This document shows positions 8,301 to 16,107 of a DNA stretch of 64,000 nucleotides, piece after piece (position 1 is the first letter of the stretch; each line of letters starts with the position of its first letter). A program made the position numbers and the translations under genes. The stretch is from Bacteroidales bacterium. GTDB lineage: Bacteria > Bacteroidota > Bacteroidia > Bacteroidales > UBA932. Location: positions 1-64,000 of the forward strand of contig SUYV01000001.1 of NCBI GenBank assembly GCA_015060255.1, read 5' to 3'. The notes beneath the pieces were generated by a model. It saw only the letters and a list, made by a program, of their open reading frames with translations. It did no database searches and had not been told where the DNA came from.

Positions 8301-8480
8301 GAGTCTCCATATACGATTATAACAGATGCTGAGGGAGCGGAGAAGAAAGTACATCTTTACGAACGCGAAAGAGGAGACGACTTCCCTAACGCTCCGGTAT
8401 CGGCATCGGCTCACGCCGGCTGCTTCGCCGGCTGCACAGGCCTGACCGACTACAACGAAATGCCATCAGATTGGAAATAG
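5346..8480 (+). CDS. Surface lipoprotein: three BACON domains, PKD-like domain, BspA-type LRR array
   Basis: A 1044-residue predicted surface protein with signal peptide and lipobox near residue 17 (AVAFSC). Domain order: three BACON-type Ig domains (about 30-130, 135-220 and 225-312); a PKD-like domain with GGSVTVDWGDGSPEETF (about 320-385); then from ~390 to the end some 25 repeats of the form F-gC-sLk-IP-gLF with period 22-30. These are typical of BspA-like or DUF285-type bacterial surface leucine-rich repeats, in which phenylalanine and cysteine replace many leucines. Each repeat carries a conserved Cys, so the array is cysteine-rich. Related BspA proteins bind fibronectin, fibrinogen or other cells, so adhesion is the inferred role. 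No cell-wall or type IX sorting domain is visible, so lipid anchoring is the likely attachment. Confidence 0.85.
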   Translation: MKRYLYILAAIAVAFSCGKDPQPVEPPVSEGRVTLEVSSESRQLEMSEDGLAGSVLFKTKGGSVVLDVLTNQDEWSYETSGEDWLEVSADDYFLTLKAEKNTADKSNSATVVIKASNDNQEVSVTLTVTQNHAGVPEISLAENEKRFKAYTELVTEIEVETNQDEWDFDCTCSWLLIEKEDNKIRLTADQNKTTYQRIAEIQIKAGEDSDWLTVRQDGTAYVRLSTQNVATDDEGDTKTLTVTSNPELDWKFETDGSDWFSVSSDGNQLSVYIQSNIGGNQRLGSLTVTVGEPDNYATAKVNIRQIGPDTEELIYEVLISEPDFRLTGAPVITTSTGGSVTVDWGDGSPEETFDSRRPVHVYKEPGRYTIEMKGTAKSLEFSDGESMSPELQSVISWGKMGCTSAADMCLGCNNLKSIPNDVAGSFASVKSFIGAFSCCESLEEIPSGLFRYATVAKNFEDCFSHSASISEIPEDLFANCVAAEDFSYTFYGTGSGYILTTSTLANFDEVRALASAGKIREIPGGLFRNCPAVKQMDYVFGATAISSIPENLFAAQSAATIFTGAFSACVNLESIPVSLMKGATTAQDIKYMFAGCESVTEIPSGIFTNCSTVTNLEYIFYKTGVRKLQKGIFEGLSGVKTIGAVFQGCTSLSEIEPGVFDGLTAAKSFRYCFSDCTSLRQIPSDLFRGLTAAYEFTYTFENTALESVPEDLFAEARDYSSADFTYMFADCANLKTVPAGLFNTFTKVTSPGFKNLFYGSGIETIPAGLFAKNTAVSTGFEEVFSNCTSLKTIEGPIFPESTSVSSLAYAFENCTSLEAIPEGLFDSIAGSKTKFTATFVSCTSLKSLPAGLFAKNSLTTNFSGTFCGCSSLEEIPSDLMPVDSKATSVKEMFAECSSLKSVPSGLFATTPAVTSFEGTFAECTALETIPEDLFSAIGTKTSSITFSECFMNCPALRSLPAGLFDTVRRISYIDSCFEGCSSLTGESPYTIITDAEGAEKKVHLYERERGDDFPNAPVSASAHAGCFAGCTGLTDYNEMPSDWK

Positions 8481-8486
8481 CACAAC

Positions 8487-8517
8487 TGTCATCCCGAGCG
8501 AAGTCGAGGGATCTAAA
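8487..8517 (+). repeat. Dispersed intergenic repeat, copy 1
   Basis: A 31-nt unit beginning TGTCATCCCGAGCGAAG and ending GAGGGATCTAAA, lying 7 bp after a stop codon and 10 bp before the next ATG. It matches copy 2 at 23664-23694 at most positions and copy 3 on the minus strand at 30001-30036. The family resembles short TGTCATTnCGAncGAAG repeats scattered in many Bacteroidetes genomes. Confidence 0.75.
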
Positions 8518-8526
8518 TAAACGATA

Positions 8527-10143
8527 ATGAAAAATATACAATACATACTACCATTCACCCTCCTCCTGGCCGCCTGCAGCCAGCCCGCAGAAGTCCTCTA
8601 CCCGGAGGCCGACTTCGCTTCAGTGAAGCTCTCGTCCGGCTCTGCCGTAATCTCCGAGGACGGCGGCGAAAAGACCGTTTTCATCGCGACCAACCGCGAA
8701 GAGTGGGACGTCCAGTGCATCGTGGATTGGGTGGACATCAGTATCGAAGACAACAAGATCACTGTCTATGTGGATGAAAATCCTGACAAGGACAGCCGCC
8801 TGGCGGTGATTGATGTCATAGCCGGAACCAAGCCTGATGTGGCTAAGGCAAGGCTCAAGGTGCTCCAGAAGGGAGCTGCGACAGTAGACCTGTCTGTCGA
8901 CGGCACAGCCAACAGTTACATCGCTCATACAAATGCATCATTCAGATTCGATGCATCAGTGAAGGGAAACGGCGCCGATGACGGCAACACATTCTATATA
9001 GGCTATCATGGCCTGGAGATCACAGAGGCAGCATATGCAGACCTTGCATGGGAGTCCACATTCGATGCGGACAAGACCCGCAGCACGAAGATCATCAGCG
9101 GCGCTCCTGTATACTCTCAGGAAGAGCAGGCCGTATATTTCTCGACCGGCGAAATCCAGGGAAATGCCGTTATCAGCGTCCATGACGCAGAGGGCGAAAT
9201 CCTCTGGAGCTGGCACATATGGGTATCTGACGAGCCTGTGAAGACCTCGAGAGGCAATGGTCTTGAGTGGATGGACCGCAATCTGGGCGCGCTCAACAAT
9301 GATCCCGAAGACATAGCCAACAGGGGCATGCTCTACCAGTGGGGCCGCAAGGACCCGTTCCTGCCTTCACCGGCGGCATACCGCGAGGTGCCTTTCCATA
9401 CATATGACGAAGAAGGCAACCTTCTTGAGACAGAAGAAGAATACTATGCGATCCAGGCTCAGATAGAGCAGGCGCGAGTTGCGCTCAACATCAGCAACAC
9501 CCAGACAGGAGACGGCTCCCTTGAATGGGAATACGTTTCGGTGGCTCCGGTCGCCCTGCAGGCTCCGGGCAACATCGAGCATTCTGTTCAGAACCCTACG
9601 ACCATCCTGGGATGCCGTACCGACATTCCTATCGGCGAATACGTCTTCGACTGGTACCTCCAGCAGGACCTCGTCGGCAAGAACGGCTCGCTGCAGCAGT
9701 CGCAGTCCGACCTCTGGGGCTACGCCCAGGCCGGCACTGCATACAAGACCATCTTCGACCCATGCCCTCCGGGTTATGCGGTTCCGCCTCGCGGAGCATT
9801 CGACGATATCCAGGATGGTTATGCCTGCACATACGTGGACAGGGAGTGGGAGCGTAATGCCTATGGATGGACCTGGAAGGGTGGAAACGGTGACTATTTC
9901 CCAAGCACCGGCAACCTGGACGTGTCAGGCCTCATAGGTGAGACCAGCGAGAAGATGCTCTACTGGACAGCCGAGACCTTCGGCAGCGGAGCCAGCGGCT
10001 TCGGCAAGGCCGCGACCCTCTTTGTCGCGTTCAACGAGGTCTATTACGGAATATATCCTATCCTGGACGCTGCTGAGGCGGCAGCCTGGTACTCCTACGG
10101 AGCAAAGTGCTTTGCGGCACCTGTAAGATGCGTGAAAGAATAA
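8527..10143 (+). CDS. BACON lipoprotein with Fib_succ_major-type C-terminal domain
   Basis: A 538-residue lipoprotein (signal MKNIQYILPFTLLLAACS). Residues ~30-120 form one BACON-type domain (EWDVQCIVDWVDISIEDNKI, ending LKVLQKG). A beta-rich linker domain follows (about 125-235). The C-terminal half has the Fibrobacter succinogenes major paralogue (TIGR02145) features: WMDRNLGAL near 250, GMLYQWGRKDPF near 270, IFDPCPPGYAVPPRGAF near 420 and a final AAPVRCVKE. The same domain recurs in the lipoprotein at 51477-54002. The domain is seen in secreted proteins of fibre-associated bacteria and has no defined enzymatic role. A dispersed repeat separates this gene from the LRR gene. Confidence 0.82.
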   Translation: MKNIQYILPFTLLLAACSQPAEVLYPEADFASVKLSSGSAVISEDGGEKTVFIATNREEWDVQCIVDWVDISIEDNKITVYVDENPDKDSRLAVIDVIAGTKPDVAKARLKVLQKGAATVDLSVDGTANSYIAHTNASFRFDASVKGNGADDGNTFYIGYHGLEITEAAYADLAWESTFDADKTRSTKIISGAPVYSQEEQAVYFSTGEIQGNAVISVHDAEGEILWSWHIWVSDEPVKTSRGNGLEWMDRNLGALNNDPEDIANRGMLYQWGRKDPFLPSPAAYREVPFHTYDEEGNLLETEEEYYAIQAQIEQARVALNISNTQTGDGSLEWEYVSVAPVALQAPGNIEHSVQNPTTILGCRTDIPIGEYVFDWYLQQDLVGKNGSLQQSQSDLWGYAQAGTAYKTIFDPCPPGYAVPPRGAFDDIQDGYACTYVDREWERNAYGWTWKGGNGDYFPSTGNLDVSGLIGETSEKMLYWTAETFGSGASGFGKAATLFVAFNEVYYGIYPILDAAEAAAWYSYGAKCFAAPVRCVKE

Positions 10144-10165
10144 TTAACAACAAATACGATGGATT

Positions 10166-10312
10166 ATGAAAAAACTGAATGATGCTTATGAAGCTCCTTG
10201 CCTGAAAGTGGCAGAGATGCAGTTGGAACAGTGTATCTTGACAAGTTCCTATGGAGACTATGGAGACCCTGGTCAGGACTCCGATTACAATGACCCGGAC
10301 TTTGATCTTTAA
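10166..10312 (+). CDS. Small 48-residue protein with acidic Gly/Tyr/Asp tail
   Basis: Short ORF MKKLNDAYEAPCLKVAEMQL..., 48 residues, lying 22 bp after the preceding lipoprotein gene and 19 bp before the next. The form is a basic start, a YEAPxL-V-E-E core, a short hydrophobic ILTSS segment and a strongly acidic tail rich in Y, G and D (SYGDYGDPG, then DSDYNDPDFDL). Small ORFs of this kind recur beside fimbrillin and BACON lipoprotein genes in Bacteroidales, but I do not know a function. There is no convincing signal peptide. The in-frame fit in a tight operon and near-complete use of the gap support it being real. An alternative upstream ATG at 10160 ends after seven codons. Confidence 0.65.
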   Translation: MKKLNDAYEAPCLKVAEMQLEQCILTSSYGDYGDPGQDSDYNDPDFDL

Positions 10313-10331
10313 CTCTTAAATTGAATCTGTG

Positions 10332-13300
10332 ATGAAAGCAATAATAAAGAGTTTTATCCTCGTTGCAGCAGCTGCAATGGGATTCACAGCATGCCAGAAG
10401 GAAATCCAGGAAGAGGTTCCTGTAAATGAAGGCACAGTACAGGTCACTTTCGTATCCGGCACTCCTGAAACAAAGACTACAGTGGATACATCAGGCGATA
10501 CTCCTGTATTCGCATGGGATGAAAACGAGACATTCGCAGTCCTCGAGCAGACCGATGCGCTTGCAGCAGCCACTTCTGTGACTTATGAGAAAGTTGACGG
10601 AAAGGCCAATATCACTGCAACCTTTGCTTCCAATGCAGGCAAGAGTGAGTATAAGTATGCTACAATCTATCCTGCAAGCGGATATGTAAGTGCAGAGAGT
10701 CTTGCAAGTGCAATCCTCAGCCTCCCTGCAGTCCAGACAATGGCCGAGAGTTCATATGACCCTGCAGCAGACCTTATGGTTTCAGAGGTGGTGACTACAA
10801 CCGCTCAGCCAGCAGAGGCTCAGATGGTACGCTTCACCCGTATGGCAGCCGTAGTCAAGATGTCCCTCAAGAACTTGGCTCTTGCAGATGGCGACGCAGT
10901 TGAGCAGGTGATCTTCACAGCAGACGGTAAGACACTCGCTGGAACAATCACAGCTGATCTTGCTGCCCCTAATGGTTTTGCAGCAGCAGAAGGTAGCAGC
11001 AGCGTGACTGTAAATACATCATCAACTGACGTATACTTCACCGTCCTCCCTACAACTCTCGAGGCAGGCGATGCCTACACAGTAACAATCCTCACAAACA
11101 AGAAGCTCTACATAAAGCAAGGCGTCATCCCTGCAGAAAAGTCTCTCGTATTCGAAGCCGGCATGGTAAACCGCTTCGGTGTAAACATGGAGGGTGTAGC
11201 AGCCAGCGAAAAGTGGGTGCTTGTTCGTGATGCATCGACACTTGAGGCTGGTGATATCGTGACTATTGCAGCGAGTGACCTTAACTATGTCATGGGCTGT
11301 TATTTTGCTTCAAACTTCCCATACGCATCTTACACCACAGATGTCATTAAGTCTGGTGATTATCTCTATCATCCGATAGTTACAGATAAGAGCAAGTATC
11401 AGTATATGGCGCAGTCGCTTATACTTGCCAAGAGAGATGCAGACAAAGTCGCATTTGATTTCTACAACGGAGTAGATTATGATGGTGATGCAAAGTCGGG
11501 CTATCTTACCAATTTGGTAACAAATAACTATCTCCAACTCTCGCAATATCCTACCAATAATACACTTCTTTATGTTACTGTTGACAACGAGAGTGGTGTG
11601 GCTACAATTAGTGCTACAGACAGTGAGTTTAACAATAAACTCTTGAAATATCGTGCATATAGTGGTGGTGCAACTACCTCAAACCGTCGTTTCGTTTTTG
11701 CTTCCACACCTACTACTGAACACCATGATGTCTGCATCTACAGATTGGCAGGTGCCAAGGGTGTTGTGCCTACCGCAGGTGCTGTCGTTACAGTTCCTGA
11801 TGCAGATGAGCCAGTGGTGGTTCCAATGGAGGGCGTTGCAGAGGAAACTGTATTCGAGGACGTTAAATTTACCTATGTGGGCGACTGGAATATTTCTGTT
11901 TCAGACAATGCTGAGTGGCTCACTGTCAACTATGCAGATGGCGCTATCAGCTACACTGCAGAGGCAAATGATGGCACAGTGCGCTACGCAACTGTAACCA
12001 TTACAGCAAGCCTCGAGGGCGAGGAATCAAAGACCTGGACATTCCCTGTTGTTCAGAAGGGCGCTCCTGTAAAGGTTACTGTAGCCGAATTCATTGAGAA
12101 GGCAGTAGATGCAAATGTGGAGTATGAGGTTACAGGTATACTTACCAAGAAGGCGACAAGCGCATCGGGCAGCACTACCATAGCTGATGCTGAAGGCAAT
12201 ACAGCTACATTCAAATATATTGATATGACCAATGGCGACGCGTTCATCAATAATACGAGCATAGAACTTGGTGACGTCGTTACTTTCGTTGCAGCTGTAT
12301 CAGCCGAAGCTACAGGTGGCTCAAGCGCAGCTCACGCTATCTGCAAGGGTTACTATAACCTGAAGGCAGAGGTGGAGAACGACCTTGTCGCTTATACTGG
12401 AGGCAGTGTAGATATCGCTCTCAATAAGCTTGGAACTTTGGCTCCAGCAGGTAATATTACCGCGAAAGCGGACGCTGACTTTGCCGAGCTCAAATATACT
12501 GTTAACGCTGATAAGGCAACAGTTACATTGCCAGCCAATGACGGAGCACCTCGTCAGGTGGCAGTAACCTTCACCGATGGCTACGCTGAGACTTCTGTTG
12601 CCATTGTGCAGGGTGCTGACACAGCAAAGGGTAATACTTGGGAGCTTGTGACCGATGCTTCTACTCTTGCAGCCGGCGACCAGGTGATCATTGCAGCCAA
12701 GGATTACGATGTGGCAATGAGCACAACTATATCAAGCGAGCGTCGCAGCGCGGTTGCTGTTGCCAAACTTGGCAATCACTATCTCACTCCTGCTGCTGCA
12801 ACTCAGACTTTGGTTCTCGCGAACGGTTCGGCTGATGGTACATTTGCTTTCTACGATGGAGACAACAAGGGCTTCCTTGTTTCGACAAGCACATCATATA
12901 AGCTGAACAACCAGACTTACATTGATGCTAATACATCGTTCACAGTATCGATAGCAGATGGTGTGGCAACTATTGGAAATAAGGAAGGCGATTACAATGA
13001 AAATAAGTTGTACTATCGCGAAGGTTCATCATATAATTACTTCTATAGTGGAGAAACCGAGAAGCAGGCAGTCTGTCTCTATCGTCTTGTAGGCGTCAAG
13101 GGCAATATTCCTGTAGTACCGGCGGATGTTACCGTACCATCTGCAAAGGTGGTAATTCCAGAGGAGGGTGCTGCTGAAGCAACTCCTATCGATGATGTAG
13201 TATTCAACTATGTCGGAGACTGGAATATCTCTGCAACATCGGAGGCTGACTGGATCACCTTCGCTTACGACAAGGCTAATAGCAAGCTCACTTACACTGC

Positions 13301-14489
13301 CGCAGCAAATGAGGGTACAGTAAGAGAGACATCTGCTACAATTACTGCTACCATGGAAGGTCAGGATCCGCTTACCTGGAAGTTCAATGTTCTCCAGAAG
13401 GGCGCTCCAATGGAAGTTTCTATTGCTGAGTTCATTACCAAGCCTGTAGATCTAAATGTTGCTTATAAATTTACTGGTGTCATAACTGTGGTTTCGACAA
13501 CGGAGTCGGGCTACTATACTATCTCCGATGGTAATGGCAATGACGCACAAGTTAGATATGTAAGGACCGATGAAGGCAAGGTTGTGGCTACAGCCGATGA
13601 AATTGGTCTTCAAGTAGGCGATGTTGTTACCGTTACTACCGTGGTTACAACCAGCGTTGGTAAGGGTGGTACAAGCGCAAATCCTACTATCTATAAGGGA
13701 CACTATCGCCTCACTGCAACAGCAGATAAAGACCTGATTGATTATGAGGGTGGCACAGCAACCATTACTCTTGCTACATCAGGAAATCTGGTACCTGCAG
13801 GCGAAACTATCAAGGGCGCAATGGCTGAGGCTTACGATTTTGTAACCTTCGACTACACTGAAAATGCGGCAACCGCAACTGCAACATTTGCAGCAAACAA
13901 TGGTGCCTCACGCGGTGCAGAGTTCAATTTCACATTCGGTCTGGCTTCGGTTACCGTTGCTGTAGGTCAGAACAACCACCCTGACGTAAAGGTCGGCTGG
14001 TTCCTTGTAACTGATGTCAATGAACTCAATGTGGGCGACCAGGTGATCATTGCAGCAAAGACACCGGATGGAACCCTAGACTATGCGATCAAGGCTTGGA
14101 CAAGTACCAGCAGTGCGCCAACCTCTATGGAGATCGCTCTAATGGGTAACTCTATTAAAGATGTGACCGGTCTTGAGCAGTTTACCATTGCAGCTGGAGC
14201 AGAGGCTTATCCTGATACCTTTGCATTTGTGCGCGCGGATGGCAGATATATGTCAAATTCAAGCGGATCGTTGAAGACAAGTACAACTCTTGGCGAATAC
14301 ACCTCTTGGGGCGTAACGATTGACTCAGCCAATAATGGCGCAGCTATATTAAAGGTTTCAAAACCATACAGTAGTAAAGATACTATAATGTTTAATTATA
14401 CTGTTTATAATCAAACATTTAATCTCTTTAAGCCAACCGACACCGGCAAGGGAGCAATTTATATCTACAAGTATTATAATATCCAATAG
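10332..14489 (+). CDS. Giant modular lipoprotein: fimbrillin-like N-terminus, duplicated BACON and OB-like modules
   Basis: A 1385-residue lipoprotein from ATG 10332 (GTG 10329 is one codon upstream and unlikely). The signal is MKAIIKSFILVAAAAMGFTA then C. Residues ~25-285 resemble fimbrillin-type lipoproteins (PETKTTVD, WDENETFAV, KSLVFEAGMVNRFGV). A unit then repeats: a module opening with LV-DASTL-AGD-VIIAA (near 297, 775 and, as DVNELNVGD, 1224); a BACON module with F-YVGDWNIS----EWL/DWI and ending VLQKGAP (near 515 and 955); an OB-like module opening VTVAEFIEKAVD / VSIAEFITKPVD (near 580 and 1020); and a beta module with AYTGGSVDIAL / DYEGGTATITL. Internal duplication of roughly 440 residues is clear. 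Probable surface binding protein or fibril subunit; enzyme motifs are absent. Confidence 0.82.
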   Translation: MKAIIKSFILVAAAAMGFTACQKEIQEEVPVNEGTVQVTFVSGTPETKTTVDTSGDTPVFAWDENETFAVLEQTDALAAATSVTYEKVDGKANITATFASNAGKSEYKYATIYPASGYVSAESLASAILSLPAVQTMAESSYDPAADLMVSEVVTTTAQPAEAQMVRFTRMAAVVKMSLKNLALADGDAVEQVIFTADGKTLAGTITADLAAPNGFAAAEGSSSVTVNTSSTDVYFTVLPTTLEAGDAYTVTILTNKKLYIKQGVIPAEKSLVFEAGMVNRFGVNMEGVAASEKWVLVRDASTLEAGDIVTIAASDLNYVMGCYFASNFPYASYTTDVIKSGDYLYHPIVTDKSKYQYMAQSLILAKRDADKVAFDFYNGVDYDGDAKSGYLTNLVTNNYLQLSQYPTNNTLLYVTVDNESGVATISATDSEFNNKLLKYRAYSGGATTSNRRFVFASTPTTEHHDVCIYRLAGAKGVVPTAGAVVTVPDADEPVVVPMEGVAEETVFEDVKFTYVGDWNISVSDNAEWLTVNYADGAISYTAEANDGTVRYATVTITASLEGEESKTWTFPVVQKGAPVKVTVAEFIEKAVDANVEYEVTGILTKKATSASGSTTIADAEGNTATFKYIDMTNGDAFINNTSIELGDVVTFVAAVSAEATGGSSAAHAICKGYYNLKAEVENDLVAYTGGSVDIALNKLGTLAPAGNITAKADADFAELKYTVNADKATVTLPANDGAPRQVAVTFTDGYAETSVAIVQGADTAKGNTWELVTDASTLAAGDQVIIAAKDYDVAMSTTISSERRSAVAVAKLGNHYLTPAAATQTLVLANGSADGTFAFYDGDNKGFLVSTSTSYKLNNQTYIDANTSFTVSIADGVATIGNKEGDYNENKLYYREGSSYNYFYSGETEKQAVCLYRLVGVKGNIPVVPADVTVPSAKVVIPEEGAAEATPIDDVVFNYVGDWNISATSEADWITFAYDKANSKLTYTAAANEGTVRETSATITATMEGQDPLTWKFNVLQKGAPMEVSIAEFITKPVDLNVAYKFTGVITVVSTTESGYYTISDGNGNDAQVRYVRTDEGKVVATADEIGLQVGDVVTVTTVVTTSVGKGGTSANPTIYKGHYRLTATADKDLIDYEGGTATITLATSGNLVPAGETIKGAMAEAYDFVTFDYTENAATATATFAANNGASRGAEFNFTFGLASVTVAVGQNNHPDVKVGWFLVTDVNELNVGDQVIIAAKTPDGTLDYAIKAWTSTSSAPTSMEIALMGNSIKDVTGLEQFTIAAGAEAYPDTFAFVRADGRYMSNSSGSLKTSTTLGEYTSWGVTIDSANNGAAILKVSKPYSSKDTIMFNYTVYNQTFNLFKPTDTGKGAIYIYKYYNIQ

Positions 14490-14499
14490 TAATTAGCAG

Positions 14500-14625
14500 T
14501 CTTTCCAACCGTCCGGCAGGAAATTGCTTGAAATGATGTCGGACGGTCGGGAAAATTGCTTGAAATGGGGTGTTTTGGGGACCGTCCGACACCGAATCGG
14601 GCAAAAAAGTGATGGACGGTTTCGG
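14500..14625. repeat. Intergenic cluster of ACCGTCCG inverted repeats with a duplicated 15-mer
   Basis: In the 202-bp gap between two lipoprotein genes, AAATTGCTTGAAATG occurs at 14521-14535 and again at 14553-14567, 32 bp apart. These are interleaved with ACCGTCCG (14508-14515), CGGACGGT (14540-14547), ACCGTCCG (14581-14588) and GGACGGT (14614-14620). Alternating orientation lets adjacent copies pair in RNA. No T-run follows. It could be a regulatory leader, an mRNA-stability element or a degenerate mobile repeat. Confidence 0.6.
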
Positions 14626-14691
14626 ATATTGACTCCGTGACACAAAACCTGGATATAGAACCGGGAAACAAACAACAACAAACAACAACGA

Positions 14692-16107
14692 ATGAAACTA
14701 TACCGAACATTTTTCAAGGCAGCTGTGGTCGTGATTGCGGCCATGGCGGCCTTTGCGTGTGAGAAGGCTCCGGCAGGAGGCGGAAGCAGCCTCAATGAGG
14801 ATCTTGAACTGGTGGTGGATGTCGAGGACATTACTCTCACATCTGCAAAGATAAAGGTGACTCACAACGGACAGAAGAGCGATACCTGGTATGGCTTTCT
14901 GACCGAAATCGTCGCGGGAGATGAAGAAGAACTCATCTCGCAGGCGGTCGAGGCCTATATGAACGGAGATTCTTCGGAGGGCCTTCGCAAGTCAAAAAGC
15001 TATGTGACGGTACTCAAGGATCTCAAGCCGGGCACTGCATATAAATACATCGCATTCGGCCTCTCGGCTGACGGCAAGGTATACGGAAGCTCCGCATCAG
15101 TGGAGTTCGAGACCAAGCTGGACGGCACGGGAAGCGGCCCCGGCGATGGCGGTCAGACCCCGGGTAATCCGGAAGTGGACGGAATGAAGGTCAACAAGGC
15201 ATGGACCGTGAACTATGTCGGTGAGGGAGTTGTGAACGGAGAGGATTATGACCATGTGGTCACAGTCAACAGCACAGACCGCAATACATACGCCATCACT
15301 ATAGTGTACGCAAGCCTGTGGAACCTCGACGACCTTTATGACATGGCAGTCCTGTTTGCCGAGGACCTCGTTGCGTATGTGGACGAGTACAACGAATATT
15401 ACGGAACGTCGTTCACTGTCGGTGACGCTCTTTATTCCGGCACAGCTTCAGATGCATTCGACCTCTATCCGGGCTACTATATAGCTGTGGCTCTGGGAAT
15501 TACTCCGGAAGGAAAGGTCAGCGGACTCTATGCGACTTCAGAAGTCTTCGAGGTCAAGGAAGCCATCCCTACCGAGCAGTACAAGTCATGGCTTGGAGAC
15601 TGGACCATCGTCGGAGAGAACGATGTGGAATTCACCGTGACTCTGAGCAGACATGTTGCCAACAGATCGTTCTGGATGTACGGATGGGAAGGTTTCGAGG
15701 ACATACCGGTGGATGTCGAGTACAGCGAAGAGCGTAACGACCTGACGTTCTATGCCCAGCTTGTGCAGGAGAATTACTACCTTGAGGAGTATGATGTGAC
15801 TGCAAACATGTATTTCCTTGGCGGAGACGTTGATGACAATTTCTACACGGTGATTGATGGAAACTATGGAATTGCCATCGCAGGAGTCCTTGAGGATGGA
15901 CAGCGCGCCCTCGTCAGGTATGGAGTGAACCAGCCGGGCTACCCTAAATTCATGTCTATGTTCTACGCTGCAGAAGTCGATGGACAGTACATGTGCTTCA
16001 CCGAGACCGAGAATCTCCCGACGTTCCGCGGCATAGCGGAGATGAATCCTGTCGAGACAAAGTCAAAGGTTTCAAAAGCTATGATAATGCCTATCGGCCG
16101 TCTCTGA
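14692..16107 (+). CDS. Secreted lipoprotein, fibronectin-III-like then beta-rich C-terminal domain
   Basis: 471-residue lipoprotein with signal MKLYRTFFKAAVVVIAAMAA and lipobox AFAC. Residues ~35-145 form a fibronectin-III-like domain (ITLTSAKIKVTHNG, LKPGTAYKYIAFGLSADGKVY). A G/P/T-rich linker lies near 147-160. A second, similar domain spans ~165-295 (YYIAVALGITPEGKVSGLY). The C-terminal ~170 residues start W-GDWTIVGENDVEFTVTL, a pattern like the terminal domain of the first lipoprotein in this run. No enzymatic motif is recognised. It is preceded by a structured repeat region and may be transcribed separately. Its 3' end overlaps the convergent GH43-like gene by 17 bp. Confidence 0.72.
   Translation: MKLYRTFFKAAVVVIAAMAAFACEKAPAGGGSSLNEDLELVVDVEDITLTSAKIKVTHNGQKSDTWYGFLTEIVAGDEEELISQAVEAYMNGDSSEGLRKSKSYVTVLKDLKPGTAYKYIAFGLSADGKVYGSSASVEFETKLDGTGSGPGDGGQTPGNPEVDGMKVNKAWTVNYVGEGVVNGEDYDHVVTVNSTDRNTYAITIVYASLWNLDDLYDMAVLFAEDLVAYVDEYNEYYGTSFTVGDALYSGTASDAFDLYPGYYIAVALGITPEGKVSGLYATSEVFEVKEAIPTEQYKSWLGDWTIVGENDVEFTVTLSRHVANRSFWMYGWEGFEDIPVDVEYSEERNDLTFYAQLVQENYYLEEYDVTANMYFLGGDVDDNFYTVIDGNYGIAIAGVLEDGQRALVRYGVNQPGYPKFMSMFYAAEVDGQYMCFTETENLPTFRGIAEMNPVETKSKVSKAMIMPIGRL

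Noticed and set aside
9479..9937. Plus-strand ORF of 152 codons inside the Fib_succ_major lipoprotein gene
   Set aside because: Alternate-frame shadow, Arg/Ser/Thr-rich, no start context and no homology pattern.
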